Source: Bittarella massiliensis (ex Durand et al. 2017)
Lineage (GTDB): Bacteria; Bacillota; Clostridia; Oscillospirales; Ruminococcaceae
Assembly: GCF_001486165.1 (NCBI RefSeq)
Contig: NZ_LN908976.1
Coordinates: 620,071-684,070, forward strand
DNA length: 64,000 bases
Direction: 5' to 3'
Below the pieces are notes generated by a model, which was not told the DNA's origin, searched no databases, and saw only the letters and a list, made by a program, of their open reading frames with translations. Below are positions 1 to 8,862 of the stretch, piece by piece; the first letter of the stretch is position 1, and each line of letters opens with the position of its first letter. Made by a program: the position numbers and the translations under genes.

Positions 1-150
1 CTCCTGTCCGCCATTGGCCGGAACATTAACCAAATCGCCAAGCGGGTCAACGCCGGTGGCCCCACCTATCAGGCCGACATGGAGGAAATCCGGGAAAGGC
101 TGGATCAGATATGGCAGTTACAAAGACGCATCCTATTAAGTCAACGCTGA
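1..150 (+). CDS. MobC-like relaxosome accessory protein (3' end only)
   Basis: The window opens inside an open frame that reads LLSAIGRNINQIAKRVNAGG and ends at a TGA at 148-150. The GRNINQIAKRVN stretch is the typical C-terminal motif of MobC / ribbon-helix-helix mobilisation proteins, which bind the transfer origin and help the relaxase nick. The last 40 bases overlap the start of the relaxase gene at 111, the usual mobC-relaxase arrangement. The N-terminal DNA-binding part is outside the window, so only the family is assigned. Confidence 0.75.
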   Translation, partial: LLSAIGRNINQIAKRVNAGGPTYQADMEEIRERLDQIWQLQRRILLSQR

Positions 151-1460
151 AAGCGGCCATTGATTATATCTGCAATCCCGACAAGACGGACGGAAAGCTG
201 CTGGTGTCCGCTTTTGGCTGCGCCGCCGAGACCGCCGACATTGAGTTTGGCTGGACACGCCGCCATGCTATCGACAAGGGCACTCACCTGGGGCGCCACC
301 TGATCCAAGCCTTTGAGCCTGGAGAGGTGTCGCCAGAGGAAGCCCACCGGATCGGCATGGAACTGGCGCGGGAGGTCCTGGGCGGCAAATATGAATTTGT
401 CCTCACCACCCACATTGACAAGGATCACGTCCATAATCACCTGATTTTCAATGCGGTCAGCTTCACCGACCACAAGCACTACCATTCCAACAAGCGCAGC
501 TATCACGAGATACGCCGGGCCAGTGACCGGCTGTGCAAAGAACACGGCTTGTCCGTCATCGTCCCTGGCCGGGATAAGGGTAAGAGCTACATTGAGCATC
601 AGGCCGCACAGAACGGCACCAGCTACAAGGCAAAGCTGAAAGCCGCCATCGACCGGCTGATCCCCGTATCCTCCAGCCTGGAAGATTTGCTTGCCCGGTT
701 GCAGCGGGAAGGATACGAAATCAAGTGGGGAAAGTATATCTCCGCCAGGGCGCCGGACCAGGAGAGGTTTACCCGGCTCAAAACCCTGGGCGCCGATTAC
801 ACGGAAGAAGCCGTTGTCTCCCGCATTGCCGGAGGCCTCCGCCCCTCCAGACAGCCCCAGCAGCGCAGCAGGAAGGTCAGCCTGCTCATTGACATTCAGA
901 ACAATATCAAGGCCCAGCAGAGCGCCGGATACCAGCGGTGGGCGACCATCGAGAATCTGAAACGTGCGGCCGCCACCATGAACTTTCTCACCGAACACGG
1001 CATCGGCAGCTATGAGGAATTGGTGGAACGGTGCGACGCCGTTGCCGCCGCCTCCATCCGTACCAGGGAGAGCCTGCGGGATACGGAACAGCGGATCGCC
1101 GACCTTGCCCTCCTGGGAAAGCAGCTTGACACTTATCGCAAGCTGAAACCTGTCTATGACCGATACAAGGCATCAAAGGACAAGGAAAAATTCCTGCGCG
1201 GCTTTGAGAGCGAGATTATCTTATTCGAGGCGGCAGCCAGGGAAATCAAAAAGGCCGGGCTCACCAAACTTCCTTCCTCCGAAAAGCTGAAAGCAGAATT
1301 GGACGGACTCTCCGCCCGCAAGACCGCCCTGCAAACGGAACTTCGGAAGATACGGCGGGAGGAAAAGGAGTATGACACCCTCCGCCAGAATGTGGACGCC
1401 CTACTGGAAAGGCCGAAGGAACAGGAACAGCAGCGGCAGCGGAGCAACGACTTGGAGTAA
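111..1460 (+). CDS. Relaxase/mobilization nuclease (MOBP type)
   Basis: 449 residues. The N-terminal 150 residues are a relaxase domain: the three-histidine metal motif lies at about 101-110 (HIDKDHVHNH, followed by LIFN). A tyrosine near the N-terminus (Y19) is the likely nicking residue. The C-terminal half is charged and helical, probably coiled coil. The enzyme nicks the ICE's oriT and pilots the strand to the coupling protein. It overlaps the mobC end and is on the opposite strand from the transfer operon. Family assignment is secure; the matching oriT is probably to the left of the window. Confidence 0.9.
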   Translation: MAVTKTHPIKSTLKAAIDYICNPDKTDGKLLVSAFGCAAETADIEFGWTRRHAIDKGTHLGRHLIQAFEPGEVSPEEAHRIGMELAREVLGGKYEFVLTTHIDKDHVHNHLIFNAVSFTDHKHYHSNKRSYHEIRRASDRLCKEHGLSVIVPGRDKGKSYIEHQAAQNGTSYKAKLKAAIDRLIPVSSSLEDLLARLQREGYEIKWGKYISARAPDQERFTRLKTLGADYTEEAVVSRIAGGLRPSRQPQQRSRKVSLLIDIQNNIKAQQSAGYQRWATIENLKRAAATMNFLTEHGIGSYEELVERCDAVAAASIRTRESLRDTEQRIADLALLGKQLDTYRKLKPVYDRYKASKDKEKFLRGFESEIILFEAAAREIKKAGLTKLPSSEKLKAELDGLSARKTALQTELRKIRREEKEYDTLRQNVDALLERPKEQEQQRQRSNDLE

Positions 1461-1552
1461 CGGGGATTGGGCGCTTTTTACAGTCTTTGCAAAACCCCTG
1501 GGCGCATGGTTATCCGGCTGATATAATGGAACCAGGAATGGAGGTGCTGACT

Positions 1553-1906
1553 GTGACGAAATCCGAAGTAATCAAAGAGTTTTTCAAAAAGAGCGTGCTG
1601 CCCGTGGCGGTGGCGGCTTTGCTGTACTGCATTTTCAAATCCGCCTGCACAAAAGATGGAGTCACCGACTATGTATGGCTGTTCATCCTTTGCGGCCTGC
1701 CTTTTGGTATCCCACGGATGTTTGCCTGGATCGTGCCCGGCGGCTCTTTGGGAACCGCCCTTCCGTTGTTTCTGCTGAACTTTATTATTGGCGGAGTGAT
1801 CGGCGGTTTCGTCCTGGTCTGGCGACTGCTGGTGGCTGCCTGGTATATTCCCTTGACCATCTATCGACTGTTCATAACAAGAGGGACTTCCTATATTCCA
1901 GAATAG
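1553..1906 (+). CDS. Small ICE membrane protein (DUF6050-like)
   Basis: About 117 residues from a GTG at 1553 that has GGAGGTG just upstream; an in-frame ATG at 1541 overlaps that ribosome binding site, so GTG is preferred. It shows three to four hydrophobic segments (VLPVAVAALLYCIF, VWLFILCGLPFGI, LPLFLLNFIIGGVIGGFVLVW). It follows the relaxase by 92 bases. Small membrane proteins of this kind recur beside relaxases of Tn1549-like elements. No function is known to me. Confidence 0.6.
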   Translation: MTKSEVIKEFFKKSVLPVAVAALLYCIFKSACTKDGVTDYVWLFILCGLPFGIPRMFAWIVPGGSLGTALPLFLLNFIIGGVIGGFVLVWRLLVAAWYIPLTIYRLFITRGTSYIPE

Positions 1907-2072
1907 CACTATGGAAATGTGGAAAACGGCCGCTTCACCGATGGAAAACAAATATTCACGGCTCGATGGAAAAGCTGTCAGCTTTCCCACAGCCCGCAAA
2001 CATTGTTTCCCACAGCTCCGCCCCTTTGACCGTTTACACACATTCCCACAGCACCTACTACTGCTGCTGAAA

Positions 2073-2106
2073 ATGAGCGCCATCACCGAAAGATGATGGC
2101 GCTCAT
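2073..2106 (+). terminator. Rho-independent terminator between convergent genes
   Basis: A perfect stem (ATGAGCGCCATCA / TGATGGCGCTCAT) is followed on the plus strand by ATTCTTTTTC. It ends the relaxase-side transcript and overlaps the last codons of the convergent SLOG-type gene. Confidence 0.75.
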
Positions 2107-2588
2107 TCTTTTTCTCCGTATCCTTCCCCAGCAAGATTTAGTATATTCTTTTTTTCTTTCTGCGCATAGCGCATGGTCTGATAAGCTCCGCCGCCTGTAT
2201 GGTCCACATAGAATACAACGAGATCGCTTCGCTTCACCATCTGCCGGTTGCGAATTTGAAAAGCACCTTTCGGGTGACTGCTGGCCGCGCTGCCGCATAT
2301 TTCGATTTCATCATAATAGGCTTCAAAGTTTTCCGTATTGTTGTGTAACTCCGCCGTGGGATATGGCAGTATCCAAATCAAGGAACTGTTGTCATCCCGT
2401 ACAATCCGCTTCTGGCGTTTGACAGCGGAGGAAACGATCTGGTCAAAATCTCCGTCCCGTCCGACCAGGAACTCCACATACTCCTTTTCCAAAAGCAGCG
2501 CATGAACCAGCGCCTCCACACGATCCTCCGCCTCACGAAACTCCGGAATGATCCTGTGTCCAAAAAAACTAACGGTAAATATGTTCAC
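2103..2588 (-). CDS. SLOG-family (YspA/YpsA-related) protein
   Basis: 161 residues with an apparent GTG start. The opening TVSFFGHRII and the later RSDLVVFYVDHTGGGAYQTMRYA are hallmarks of the SLOG / DprA-YpsA Rossmann-like family, which binds nucleotide-like ligands. The middle contains FLVGRDGDFDQIVSSAVK, also typical. Such proteins are frequent cargo in ICEs and are thought to sense nucleotide signals, but no function is established. It ends convergently with the relaxase-side transcript. The start is uncertain because no strong ribosome binding site is visible. Confidence 0.6.
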   Translation of the reverse strand: MNIFTVSFFGHRIIPEFREAEDRVEALVHALLLEKEYVEFLVGRDGDFDQIVSSAVKRQKRIVRDDNSSLIWILPYPTAELHNNTENFEAYYDEIEICGSAASSHPKGAFQIRNRQMVKRSDLVVFYVDHTGGGAYQTMRYAQKEKKNILNLAGEGYGEKE

Positions 2589-2626
2589 GGTTCTATCTTC
2601 GCCATTTTCAAGCCAGCCTCTCCAAC

Positions 2627-2681
2627 AAAGTAAATAATCTACTTCTCATTATATACAATCATTGACTTAAAGTAAATAATC
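2627..2681. promoter_or_regulatory. Direct-repeat operator (AAAGTAAATAATC twice)
   Basis: A 13-bp direct repeat lies at 2627-2639 and 2669-2681, 42 bp apart (four helical turns). The second copy sits between the -35 and -10 of the promoter of the XRE gene. A related inverted half (ATTATAATTTAC) is at 2698-2709. This is a likely binding region for the adjacent XRE regulator. Confidence 0.5.
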
Positions 2682-2690
2682 CTCTAATTG
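2662..2690 (+). promoter_or_regulatory. Sigma-A-type promoter of the XRE gene
   Basis: TTGACT at 2662-2667, a 17-bp spacer, then TAATTG at 2685-2690. The spacer contains the second AAAGTAAATAATC repeat, which suggests autorepression. Confidence 0.5.
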
Positions 2691-2745
2691 GTTTCAATTA
2701 TAATTTACCTGTTTTGTTGGTAGCATAATATCAGGAGGTGATATT

Positions 2746-2976
2746 ATGCAAACGGAGTTTCCAGAACGCTATATCACTTTGGGCTTGAAGATCGCATATT
2801 ACAGAAAAAAGGCGGGGATGACACAGGAGGTCCTTGCGGAGAGGATCGGGAAAAGTGTCAACTTCGTTGGTCAGGTAGAAGGAACAGGTACGGTTCGTGG
2901 CGTATCTCTTGAAACATTGTTCAAGATCGCCCAAGTGCTGAAAATCCCGCCCTCCAAGCTGTTAGAGGATGACTGA
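2746..2976 (+). CDS. XRE-family helix-turn-helix regulator
   Basis: 76 residues, essentially one HTH_3 domain: LGLKIAYYRKKAGMTQEVLAERIGKS (helices 1-3) followed by the recognition region VNFVGQVEGTG and LETLFKIAQVLKIPPSKLLE. It has a good ribosome binding site (AGGAGGTGATATT-ATG). It stands alone between a repeat-containing promoter and a strong terminator. Probably a repressor of ICE functions or of itself. Confidence 0.85.
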   Translation: MQTEFPERYITLGLKIAYYRKKAGMTQEVLAERIGKSVNFVGQVEGTGTVRGVSLETLFKIAQVLKIPPSKLLEDD

Positions 2977-3006
2977 TCGACTGCGACGCAGCCAGAACAA
3001 AAAAAG

Positions 3007-3056
3007 AATGGGAGCGCCAACCTCGGATAACTGCATCCGATGTTGACGCTCCCATT
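3007..3056. terminator. Long bidirectional hairpin terminator
   Basis: AATGGGAGCG and CGCTCCCATT form the base, continued by CAAC..TCGGAT / ATCCGA.GTTG around a short loop, with T-rich flanks on both sides. It separates the XRE gene from the convergent minus-strand operon. Confidence 0.75.
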
Positions 3057-3183
3057 TTGCTTGATAAAAGGTGAAAATCCGGCGTTTTTCCTATGCAGAA
3101 ACGCCCTGCCGCTCCACATGGGAAATCATACTGCCCCTACACGGAAAAGCCGTCACAGCCGGTTTCTTTGACTGTTTTGAACC

Positions 3184-3360
3184 CTAATTCCCGCACTTTT
3201 TGGAACGGAGGGAAAGATAGTGCGGACAGGACAACACCACCGCCCGGAAACTCTGCTTGCAGGGATGGACACAGCCCTTGCATAGCTTGTTATACTGGCG
3301 TCTGCCGTTCTCGCCCAGGAAGAACGCCCATTCCAGACGCCATTTCTTGCTCCGGCTCAT
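3184..3360 (-). CDS. Small cysteine-containing ICE protein
   Basis: 58 residues beginning MSRSKKWRLEWAFFLGENGR. Its ATG overlaps the TGA of the upstream YodL-domain gene (ATGA), which implies translational coupling and fixes the start. Four cysteines (CKGC, HPC, CPH) suggest metal binding. Similar short proteins occur at this place in Tn1549-like ICEs. Function is unknown. Confidence 0.6.
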   Translation of the reverse strand: MSRSKKWRLEWAFFLGENGRRQYNKLCKGCVHPCKQSFRAVVLSCPHYLSLRSKKCGN

Positions 3361-5216
3361 AAGTCGCCCAGCTCCGGGGGCTTCTTCTGCGGGGCAGGCT
3401 TGTCCGGGCTTTTCCGTTCCGCGCACTCCCGTTTTGCGTCCTCCAGTCGCTCCCGGATGGAAGGCTTTTTCTCCGGCGTGGTCCTGCGCGCCTCGGTCTG
3501 GGCTTTCTCCAATTCCTCACCACGGCGGCCGTTGTTGATGATCCCGTCGATCATGCCGTAGTCATCCTCCAGGGTCATTTCCGCCGTGCGCAGCGGGTTT
3601 TCCGGCTCCACGGGAACGGATACGATCTGCCCGTTGATGCTGGCGAACAGCTCCGGCCGCTTGAATTGCTCGGTGTATTTCTGGATCATGTCCGGGGGCA
3701 GGGACGCAAAACTCTCCGGCCCCAGGCCCACCACCAAGAAGGTGCCTGCCACAATGTCGTAAATCTCCCCATGCTCGTCCCGGAGAGAGCGGTTCAGGTC
3801 CAGACCGATGAGCTTGCCCTCGTCGTTCAGCACCAGCCCCACCGGATCGTCAAAGGGATAGGAGGCGGCAATGTCGCCGCCCACCTCCGCTTGCAGCGCA
3901 TGGAGGCCGGGGTCGATTTCCTTCACATAGGGTTCCTTCATGGGCTCCACCACCAGGACAGTCAACTTCTCCGGCGCGGTATGTTCGGGTGCGTCTCCGC
4001 TGGGGATGGCAAAGGCGCGGCTGCCGTTGGCCATGATGAGATACTTTCCGTCCTCGGACTCGTGGTGAAAACCGTATCCAGCCGCCTCCATCTGTTCCCG
4101 GCTCATATCCGTCACATGGAAGGTGCCCCTGGGAGTCCGCACCGTCTCGCCGGTCTCTCGGTCATCCGGGGTGGGCGCCGCTTGCTGCCCGTACAACTCC
4201 GCTTCATACTCCCGGTTTGCCTGCTCCGCAAAGGACAGCATCTCGTCCACATGGGACTGATCCGGGTTTTCAATGGCCTCCCGGATCACCTGCGGGTCCA
4301 CATCCAAATATGCCTCGTAGCCCACAGCCTCCTTGAACTTCTCCAACTCGGAGGGAAGGTAGTCCTCCGGGGTCTGGCCCAACGCCTTCAGCTTTTCTTC
4401 CAGAGAGGCAATGCGGCAATCGGAAAGGTTCTCGTAGATTTCTTCCTTCGCCGCATGTTCCTCCGGGTGCTCGGCGGCATACTGCGGATCGTTCTGCCGG
4501 AAAAACTCGTCCATATCGTAGGCAAGGTCCATGGCCCATTCCGAAATTTCTTCTTCAGGGATGTCGTCCTGGAAGGTCATCACCCGGTATTCCTCCGGGA
4601 TGCTGCCGCGCTCGCCATCGTAATACTCATGGAAACTGTCCCCGGTATCCCGCACATAGCCCAGGTCGGTGAACTGGCCGCTTTCCTCCAGGGCGATGTC
4701 CCGCCCGTAGGCCTCATAGTCGATGTAGTTGCGCAGATGCTCCGGCACCTGCATGGCGTCCAGTTCCTCGATGTAATACCGGCCCAGATCGTCGTGGTCG
4801 TGGATGTCGGGGTAAACGTCGTAGCAGTCCAGGTTCTCCGTCAGGTTGATAAGTTCCTGGATGCTGCCCGTGTGGTCGCCGATCTCCATAGCCGCCTGAA
4901 ACCGCTCATATTCATCCTGGCTCATATCATCCAGTTTGGAGGCCAGGTAGTTCAGTTCATCCAGGTTGGCATACTCGCCCAGCAGGTCATAGAGGCCGTC
5001 CACATAGCAGTCGTAGTCCGTGATGAACCATTCCTCATAGGTCTGCCCAAATTCGTCCTTTGACCCAATCCCGATGCGCTCAAAGACTTTTTTCAGTTCC
5101 TCCGCCGTGGTGGGGAACTTCACCCATTCGCCCACAAGGGCGCCCTCGTTGTATTTGCCCAGGTTGGTGATGAAAGCGGCAAAGGGATAATCTTTGTCAT
5201 AGTCATAATGGGGCAT
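3357..5216 (-). CDS. ArdA-like antirestriction / YodL-domain protein
   Basis: 619 residues. About the first 170 residues match the acidic ArdA antirestriction fold (FAAFITNLGKYNEGALVGEWVKFP, then IGSKDEFGQTYEEWFITDY), which mimics DNA to block type I restriction. A middle segment around residues 370-410 (REQMEAAGYGFHHESEDGK, ANGSRAFAIP) matches the YodL domain. The C-terminal tail KKPSIRERLEDAKRECAER is shared with two other proteins of this element. It would protect incoming ICE DNA in the recipient. A clear AAGGAGGTGTCGCT precedes the ATG. Confidence 0.75.
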   Translation of the reverse strand: MPHYDYDKDYPFAAFITNLGKYNEGALVGEWVKFPTTAEELKKVFERIGIGSKDEFGQTYEEWFITDYDCYVDGLYDLLGEYANLDELNYLASKLDDMSQDEYERFQAAMEIGDHTGSIQELINLTENLDCYDVYPDIHDHDDLGRYYIEELDAMQVPEHLRNYIDYEAYGRDIALEESGQFTDLGYVRDTGDSFHEYYDGERGSIPEEYRVMTFQDDIPEEEISEWAMDLAYDMDEFFRQNDPQYAAEHPEEHAAKEEIYENLSDCRIASLEEKLKALGQTPEDYLPSELEKFKEAVGYEAYLDVDPQVIREAIENPDQSHVDEMLSFAEQANREYEAELYGQQAAPTPDDRETGETVRTPRGTFHVTDMSREQMEAAGYGFHHESEDGKYLIMANGSRAFAIPSGDAPEHTAPEKLTVLVVEPMKEPYVKEIDPGLHALQAEVGGDIAASYPFDDPVGLVLNDEGKLIGLDLNRSLRDEHGEIYDIVAGTFLVVGLGPESFASLPPDMIQKYTEQFKRPELFASINGQIVSVPVEPENPLRTAEMTLEDDYGMIDGIINNGRRGEELEKAQTEARRTTPEKKPSIRERLEDAKRECAERKSPDKPAPQKKPPELGDL

Positions 5217-5228
5217 AGCGACACCTCC

Positions 5229-5765
5229 TTATCGCTCCGGCGCAGGCTTTTCCCGATGGGGCTGCGCCTTGCTCTGGTTGGCACATTCCTTCCGGCTCTG
5301 TTCCAGCCGTTCTTTGATGGAGGGCTTTTTCTCCGTCTGCCTCTCCTTAGGGCGCTCATGTTCCCACTCGTCGCCGGAGAGAGTGAGATAGCCTCGGCTC
5401 GTAAAGCAGCCCTGTTCCTCCTGCATGGCATGATTGCCGAAGGGAACGGGATCAATGGCGTCCAGCAGCTCCGGGGGCAGAAGGACGTCCAAATGCTGCG
5501 CCAGATAGCGCCAGCCCACATCCTCCACCTTGCTGATGTTGGGCTCCAGAATGAAATACTCGGTATTCGCGGGAAACTCCCGGAACTGCTCCAGGGTGGT
5601 CAGTCGGAAGGGAGACTCCTGGACAGCGGCCAGGAGGTCACGGTCCTCCGGGGAAAGTCCGGCAAGCGCCTGGGCCGCTGCCTCCAGTTCGCTTGCGTCA
5701 CCACCTGCGGGGAGCAGCGGCTTCAAATGCTCCATGAAGTTGACCTCGGTTTTACTTTTTGCCAT
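5229..5765 (-). CDS. Conserved ICE protein with shared C-terminal tail
   Basis: 178 residues from the ATG at 5763-5765 (MAKSKTEVNFMEHLKPLL); the frame opens further upstream but only inside topB. There is no recognisable catalytic motif. The body is acidic and helical, with FILEPNISKVEDVGWRYLAQHL and DAIDPVPFGNHA. It ends with the tail KKPSIKERLEQSRKECANQ found also in the ArdA/YodL protein and PcfB. The start overlaps topB's last 14 bases, so it is in the same operon. It could be an antirestriction accessory protein; this is a guess from position. Confidence 0.6.
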   Translation of the reverse strand: MAKSKTEVNFMEHLKPLLPAGGDASELEAAAQALAGLSPEDRDLLAAVQESPFRLTTLEQFREFPANTEYFILEPNISKVEDVGWRYLAQHLDVLLPPELLDAIDPVPFGNHAMQEEQGCFTSRGYLTLSGDEWEHERPKERQTEKKPSIKERLEQSRKECANQSKAQPHREKPAPER

Positions 5766-7854
5766 GCACACCATCCTTTCGTTTGGGAAACTCCAACTTG
5801 AAATTGACATACTTGCCGCCTGTATCGTCCAGGATCACCACGGCGTCATAGGTGGAACCTTTCTTCTCCGACCACATCCCCTTGACGGAAGTGCGGCCTT
5901 TTTTCAGAAGGTCGGCCGCCATCTTCCGGGTCATTTCCTTGCGGCGGCTGGTCCAGAAACGGTCATTCTTCCACATGACAAACTGGCAGGCCCGGTCCGA
6001 ACAGGCGAAATTCTTCTTACCTTCATAGACCGGCTTGCCGCAGCGGGGGCAGAGGCCCACCGTCTCTTTCTCCGGCTGGAACAGCTTTTGCCCATCCTCG
6101 GAAATGTGGGAGTATTTCCGCACCAGCTCCGCCGCCATTGCCTCGATCCCGTCCATGAAGTCCTCCGGCGACGCCTGGCCCTTTGCCACCTCGTTCAACC
6201 GCTGCTCCCAATCCGCTGTGAGCTTGGGAGAGGTCAGCAGCTCTGGTAACACCGTGACCAGGTTGACGCCTGCCTTTGTAGGGATCAGGTTCTTGCCCTT
6301 GCGCTCCACGAACCCGCCGGACACCAGCTTTTCAATGATGGCCGCCCTGGTCGCCGGGGTGCCCAGGCCCTTGCGTTCTGCCTCGTCCGGCATATCTTCC
6401 TTGCCCGCATTCTCCATGGCCGACAGAAGGGTGTCCTCCGTGTAGGGCTTGGGGGGCGAAGTGAAGTGCTCGGTGACGGAGGCGGAGACCGGCTCAAAGA
6501 CCTGCCCCTCGGTCAAGGCGGGAAGAACACCCTCGGCATCTTCATCCTCCGGCTTCTCCTTCAGGGAGGAACGGAACACCTCCTGGATGGCGCGCCAGCC
6601 CTGGGAAAGCACCTGCTTTCCTTTTGCCGTGAAGGTATGTCCGCCGCAATCAAAGGTGGCCGTGACCGCCTCATACACGAAAGGCTCCGCCGCCGCACAC
6701 AGCAGCTTGCAGCAGACCAGCAGAAGGATATTGCGCTCACCCACAGGCAGCCCCGGAACGTTCGCTTTCTCCAGTTCCAGCGTCGGCAGGATCGCGTGAT
6801 GGTCAGATACCTCCTTGTCGTTCACCAGCGCCAGAACATCGGGGAAAAACTCCGGGCAGGCATCGAAGGGCGTCACCCGTGCTGCCAGATGCAGAACCAC
6901 GGAGGCGGTCTCCGCCATGTCGCCGGTCAGATACCGGCTGTCCGTGCGGGGATAGGTCAGCAGCTTCTTTTCATAGAGCGATTGGGCGTAGTCCAGGGTT
7001 TGCTTGGCCGTGTAACCGAACACCCGGTTCGCCTCCCGCTGCAAGGTGGTCAGGTCGTACAGTTTGGGCGGTTTCTCCGTCTTTTTCTCCCGCACCAGGG
7101 ATACACACACGGCCCGCTGCCCGTCACAGGCATCCCGGATGGCCTGGGCGTCCTCCGGGGAAACAATGCGGTCGCTGACCGCCTCGGCCCCCTCCAGCGC
7201 CAGCCGCACATGATGGTATTTCTCCTTGCGGAACAGGACGATCTTACTGTCCCGGTCGGCCAGCATCGCCAGGGTGGGCGTCTGCACCCGCCCAATATTT
7301 AACGTTCGATGATACAACACCGAAAAGAGCCGTGAGGCATTGATACCAATAAGCCAGTCCGCCTTTTGGCGGCAAAGCGCCGATTGATACAGCGGGTCAT
7401 AGTCCGCGCCGGGGTGCAGGTCGGCAAAGCCCTCCCGGATTGCCGCATCCTCCATCGAAGAAATCCAGAGACGGGAGAAAGGCTTGGAACATCCGGCAGC
7501 CTCATAGACCAGCCGGAAGATCAGCTCACCCTCGCGCCCCGCGTCGCAGGCGTTGACCAGCTCGGTAACATTGGGGCGCTCCATCAGGGAACAGAGAATG
7601 TGGAACTGGGCAGCCTTTTCCTCGGACACCACATAGCGGAAGGGGGTGGGCAGGATGGGAAGGTCCTCATACCGCCACTTCTTGTAGCGGTCATCGTAGG
7701 TGGCCGCATCCGCCAGCCCCACCAGATGCCCGATGCACCAGGAAATCAGCCAGCCGCCGCCTTCAAAATAGCCATCGGCCCTGGATGTGACACCCAGGGC
7801 CGACGCGATGCTCTTTGCTACACTCGGTTTTTCGCAGATCACCAATTTGCTCAA
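5752..7854 (-). CDS. topB: DNA topoisomerase III, ICE type
   Basis: 700 residues. The Toprim domain opens with LVICEKPSVAKSIASALG and has DAGREGELI. The catalytic tyrosine is in LLTYPRTDSRYL (about residue 300), and a C-terminal zinc-ribbon has CPRCGKPVYEG and FACSDRACQF. Type IA topoisomerases are core genes of Tn1549/CTn elements and probably resolve DNA during transfer or circular replication. The start codon is TTG, in a TTGA overlap with the stop of the upstream DUF4366 gene, so translation is coupled. Confidence 0.93.
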   Translation of the reverse strand: MSKLVICEKPSVAKSIASALGVTSRADGYFEGGGWLISWCIGHLVGLADAATYDDRYKKWRYEDLPILPTPFRYVVSEEKAAQFHILCSLMERPNVTELVNACDAGREGELIFRLVYEAAGCSKPFSRLWISSMEDAAIREGFADLHPGADYDPLYQSALCRQKADWLIGINASRLFSVLYHRTLNIGRVQTPTLAMLADRDSKIVLFRKEKYHHVRLALEGAEAVSDRIVSPEDAQAIRDACDGQRAVCVSLVREKKTEKPPKLYDLTTLQREANRVFGYTAKQTLDYAQSLYEKKLLTYPRTDSRYLTGDMAETASVVLHLAARVTPFDACPEFFPDVLALVNDKEVSDHHAILPTLELEKANVPGLPVGERNILLLVCCKLLCAAAEPFVYEAVTATFDCGGHTFTAKGKQVLSQGWRAIQEVFRSSLKEKPEDEDAEGVLPALTEGQVFEPVSASVTEHFTSPPKPYTEDTLLSAMENAGKEDMPDEAERKGLGTPATRAAIIEKLVSGGFVERKGKNLIPTKAGVNLVTVLPELLTSPKLTADWEQRLNEVAKGQASPEDFMDGIEAMAAELVRKYSHISEDGQKLFQPEKETVGLCPRCGKPVYEGKKNFACSDRACQFVMWKNDRFWTSRRKEMTRKMAADLLKKGRTSVKGMWSEKKGSTYDAVVILDDTGGKYVNFKLEFPKRKDGVHGKK

Positions 7855-8591
7855 TTCTGGTCCTCCTGTTTTTCCTGTTCAGGAATGTCCTCGTTTTCGT
7901 ATTCCTCGTCCTCGAACTCATAGTCGTCCGGATCGGCGCTGACCTTTGCGCCCTGCTTGGGCTTGATGAACTTAATGTAGGCAAAGGCTCCGCCGCCGCC
8001 CAGGGCCGCCAGCAGCAGGATCAGCACCAGGGCGCCGCCGCTGCCGGACTCCTTCTCCGGTTCCGGTTCAGGCTCCGGCTCCACCTCCGGCGCTTTCCCG
8101 GCGCACTCGCTCATGTTTACCGCGCAGACCGGACAGGCGGTATTCACCGCACCGGCCTGGCATTTCTCGGCGCAGGTACAAGCAGCGGGCTTTTCCTCCG
8201 TCTGTCCATCTTCCATCAACGCCATCAGGTCGGCTTCATCCACCTGGTTCAGGAAGTGAACGGCGGTCTCCTTGTCCTCGTTGGCCCGGTCGATCAGGAT
8301 GTAAAAATAGTTTCCCGCTTTTGTGGTCACGGTAATAAGCTGTTTGTCGCCGTAATAATCGTCCACCAGCGTAGCATTGCCCTCCGGGGTAAGGGGCTGG
8401 CCCTCCGGCTCCATGCCCCCGGTGGCGGGTTCCTCGGTGGGTTCCGGCGTCGTCTCGGCGGGCTCCCCCGTGTAGTAGTCGCCATCCCCACCGCCCGCAA
8501 AGGCGGTGACGGAGAAGGCGGTCATGCACAGGACCACCACCGTTAGGGACGCCAGAAGTCGGAAAACTCTGTTACGCTTCATCTTCGCCAT
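7851..8591 (-). CDS. DUF4366-type exported membrane protein
   Basis: About 246 residues, starting MAKMKRNRVFRLLASLTVVVLCMTAFSVTAFA in the 5' region, a clear signal peptide. The mature part is acidic and threonine/proline-rich, with a cysteine cluster (CTCAEKC, CPVC, C). Near the C-terminus a transmembrane segment (ALVLILLLAALGGGGAFAY) is followed by an acidic cytoplasmic tail. This matches DUF4366 proteins encoded next to topB in Tn1549-like ICEs. Probably a cell-envelope part of the transfer apparatus. A later ATG (MKRNR) is an alternative start. Confidence 0.75.
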   Translation of the reverse strand: MAKMKRNRVFRLLASLTVVVLCMTAFSVTAFAGGGDGDYYTGEPAETTPEPTEEPATGGMEPEGQPLTPEGNATLVDDYYGDKQLITVTTKAGNYFYILIDRANEDKETAVHFLNQVDEADLMALMEDGQTEEKPAACTCAEKCQAGAVNTACPVCAVNMSECAGKAPEVEPEPEPEPEKESGSGGALVLILLLAALGGGGAFAYIKFIKPKQGAKVSADPDDYEFEDEEYENEDIPEQEKQEDQN

Positions 8592-8862
8592 CCTCCATTC
8601 CTTCCACATCCGCGTCGTCAGGGTCCGCCGCTGCCTCCGCCTCCATCATCCCATCGGGCAAGGTGATAAGGCCACTGGCGTAGGCCTTCAGGAAGGCGGT
8701 CAGCTCCTTGTTGTCCATGCGCACCGCCTTGACCATGCGGACGATCTCCAGGTTTTCTTCCTCGGTGAGCTGCGCCTCCAGTTCCCGAAGGCGCTTCTGC
8801 TGGGCGGAGATCTTCTCCTTCGTTTTTTCAATGTCTTTGCGGATTTTCTCAACCGTTGCCAT
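8572..8862 (-). CDS. DUF4315-family protein
   Basis: 96 residues from the ATG at 8860-8862, which has AAGGAGT at a suitable distance. The first 45 residues are a coiled coil (EKIRKDIEKTKEKISAQQKRLRELEAQL), followed by RMVKAVRMDNKELTAFLKAY and an acidic tail. The family is confined to conjugative elements, always upstream of the DUF4366 gene. It overlaps that gene's start by 20 bases. The role is unknown, presumably transfer. Confidence 0.8.
   Translation of the reverse strand: MATVEKIRKDIEKTKEKISAQQKRLRELEAQLTEEENLEIVRMVKAVRMDNKELTAFLKAYASGLITLPDGMMEAEAAADPDDADVEGMEDGEDEA

Noticed and set aside
3666-5063. A 465-codon plus-strand ORF opposite the ArdA/YodL gene
   Set aside because: Composition (leucine, valine, histidine, glutamine) is that of an antisense shadow, and the minus-strand gene has domain matches and a ribosome binding site.
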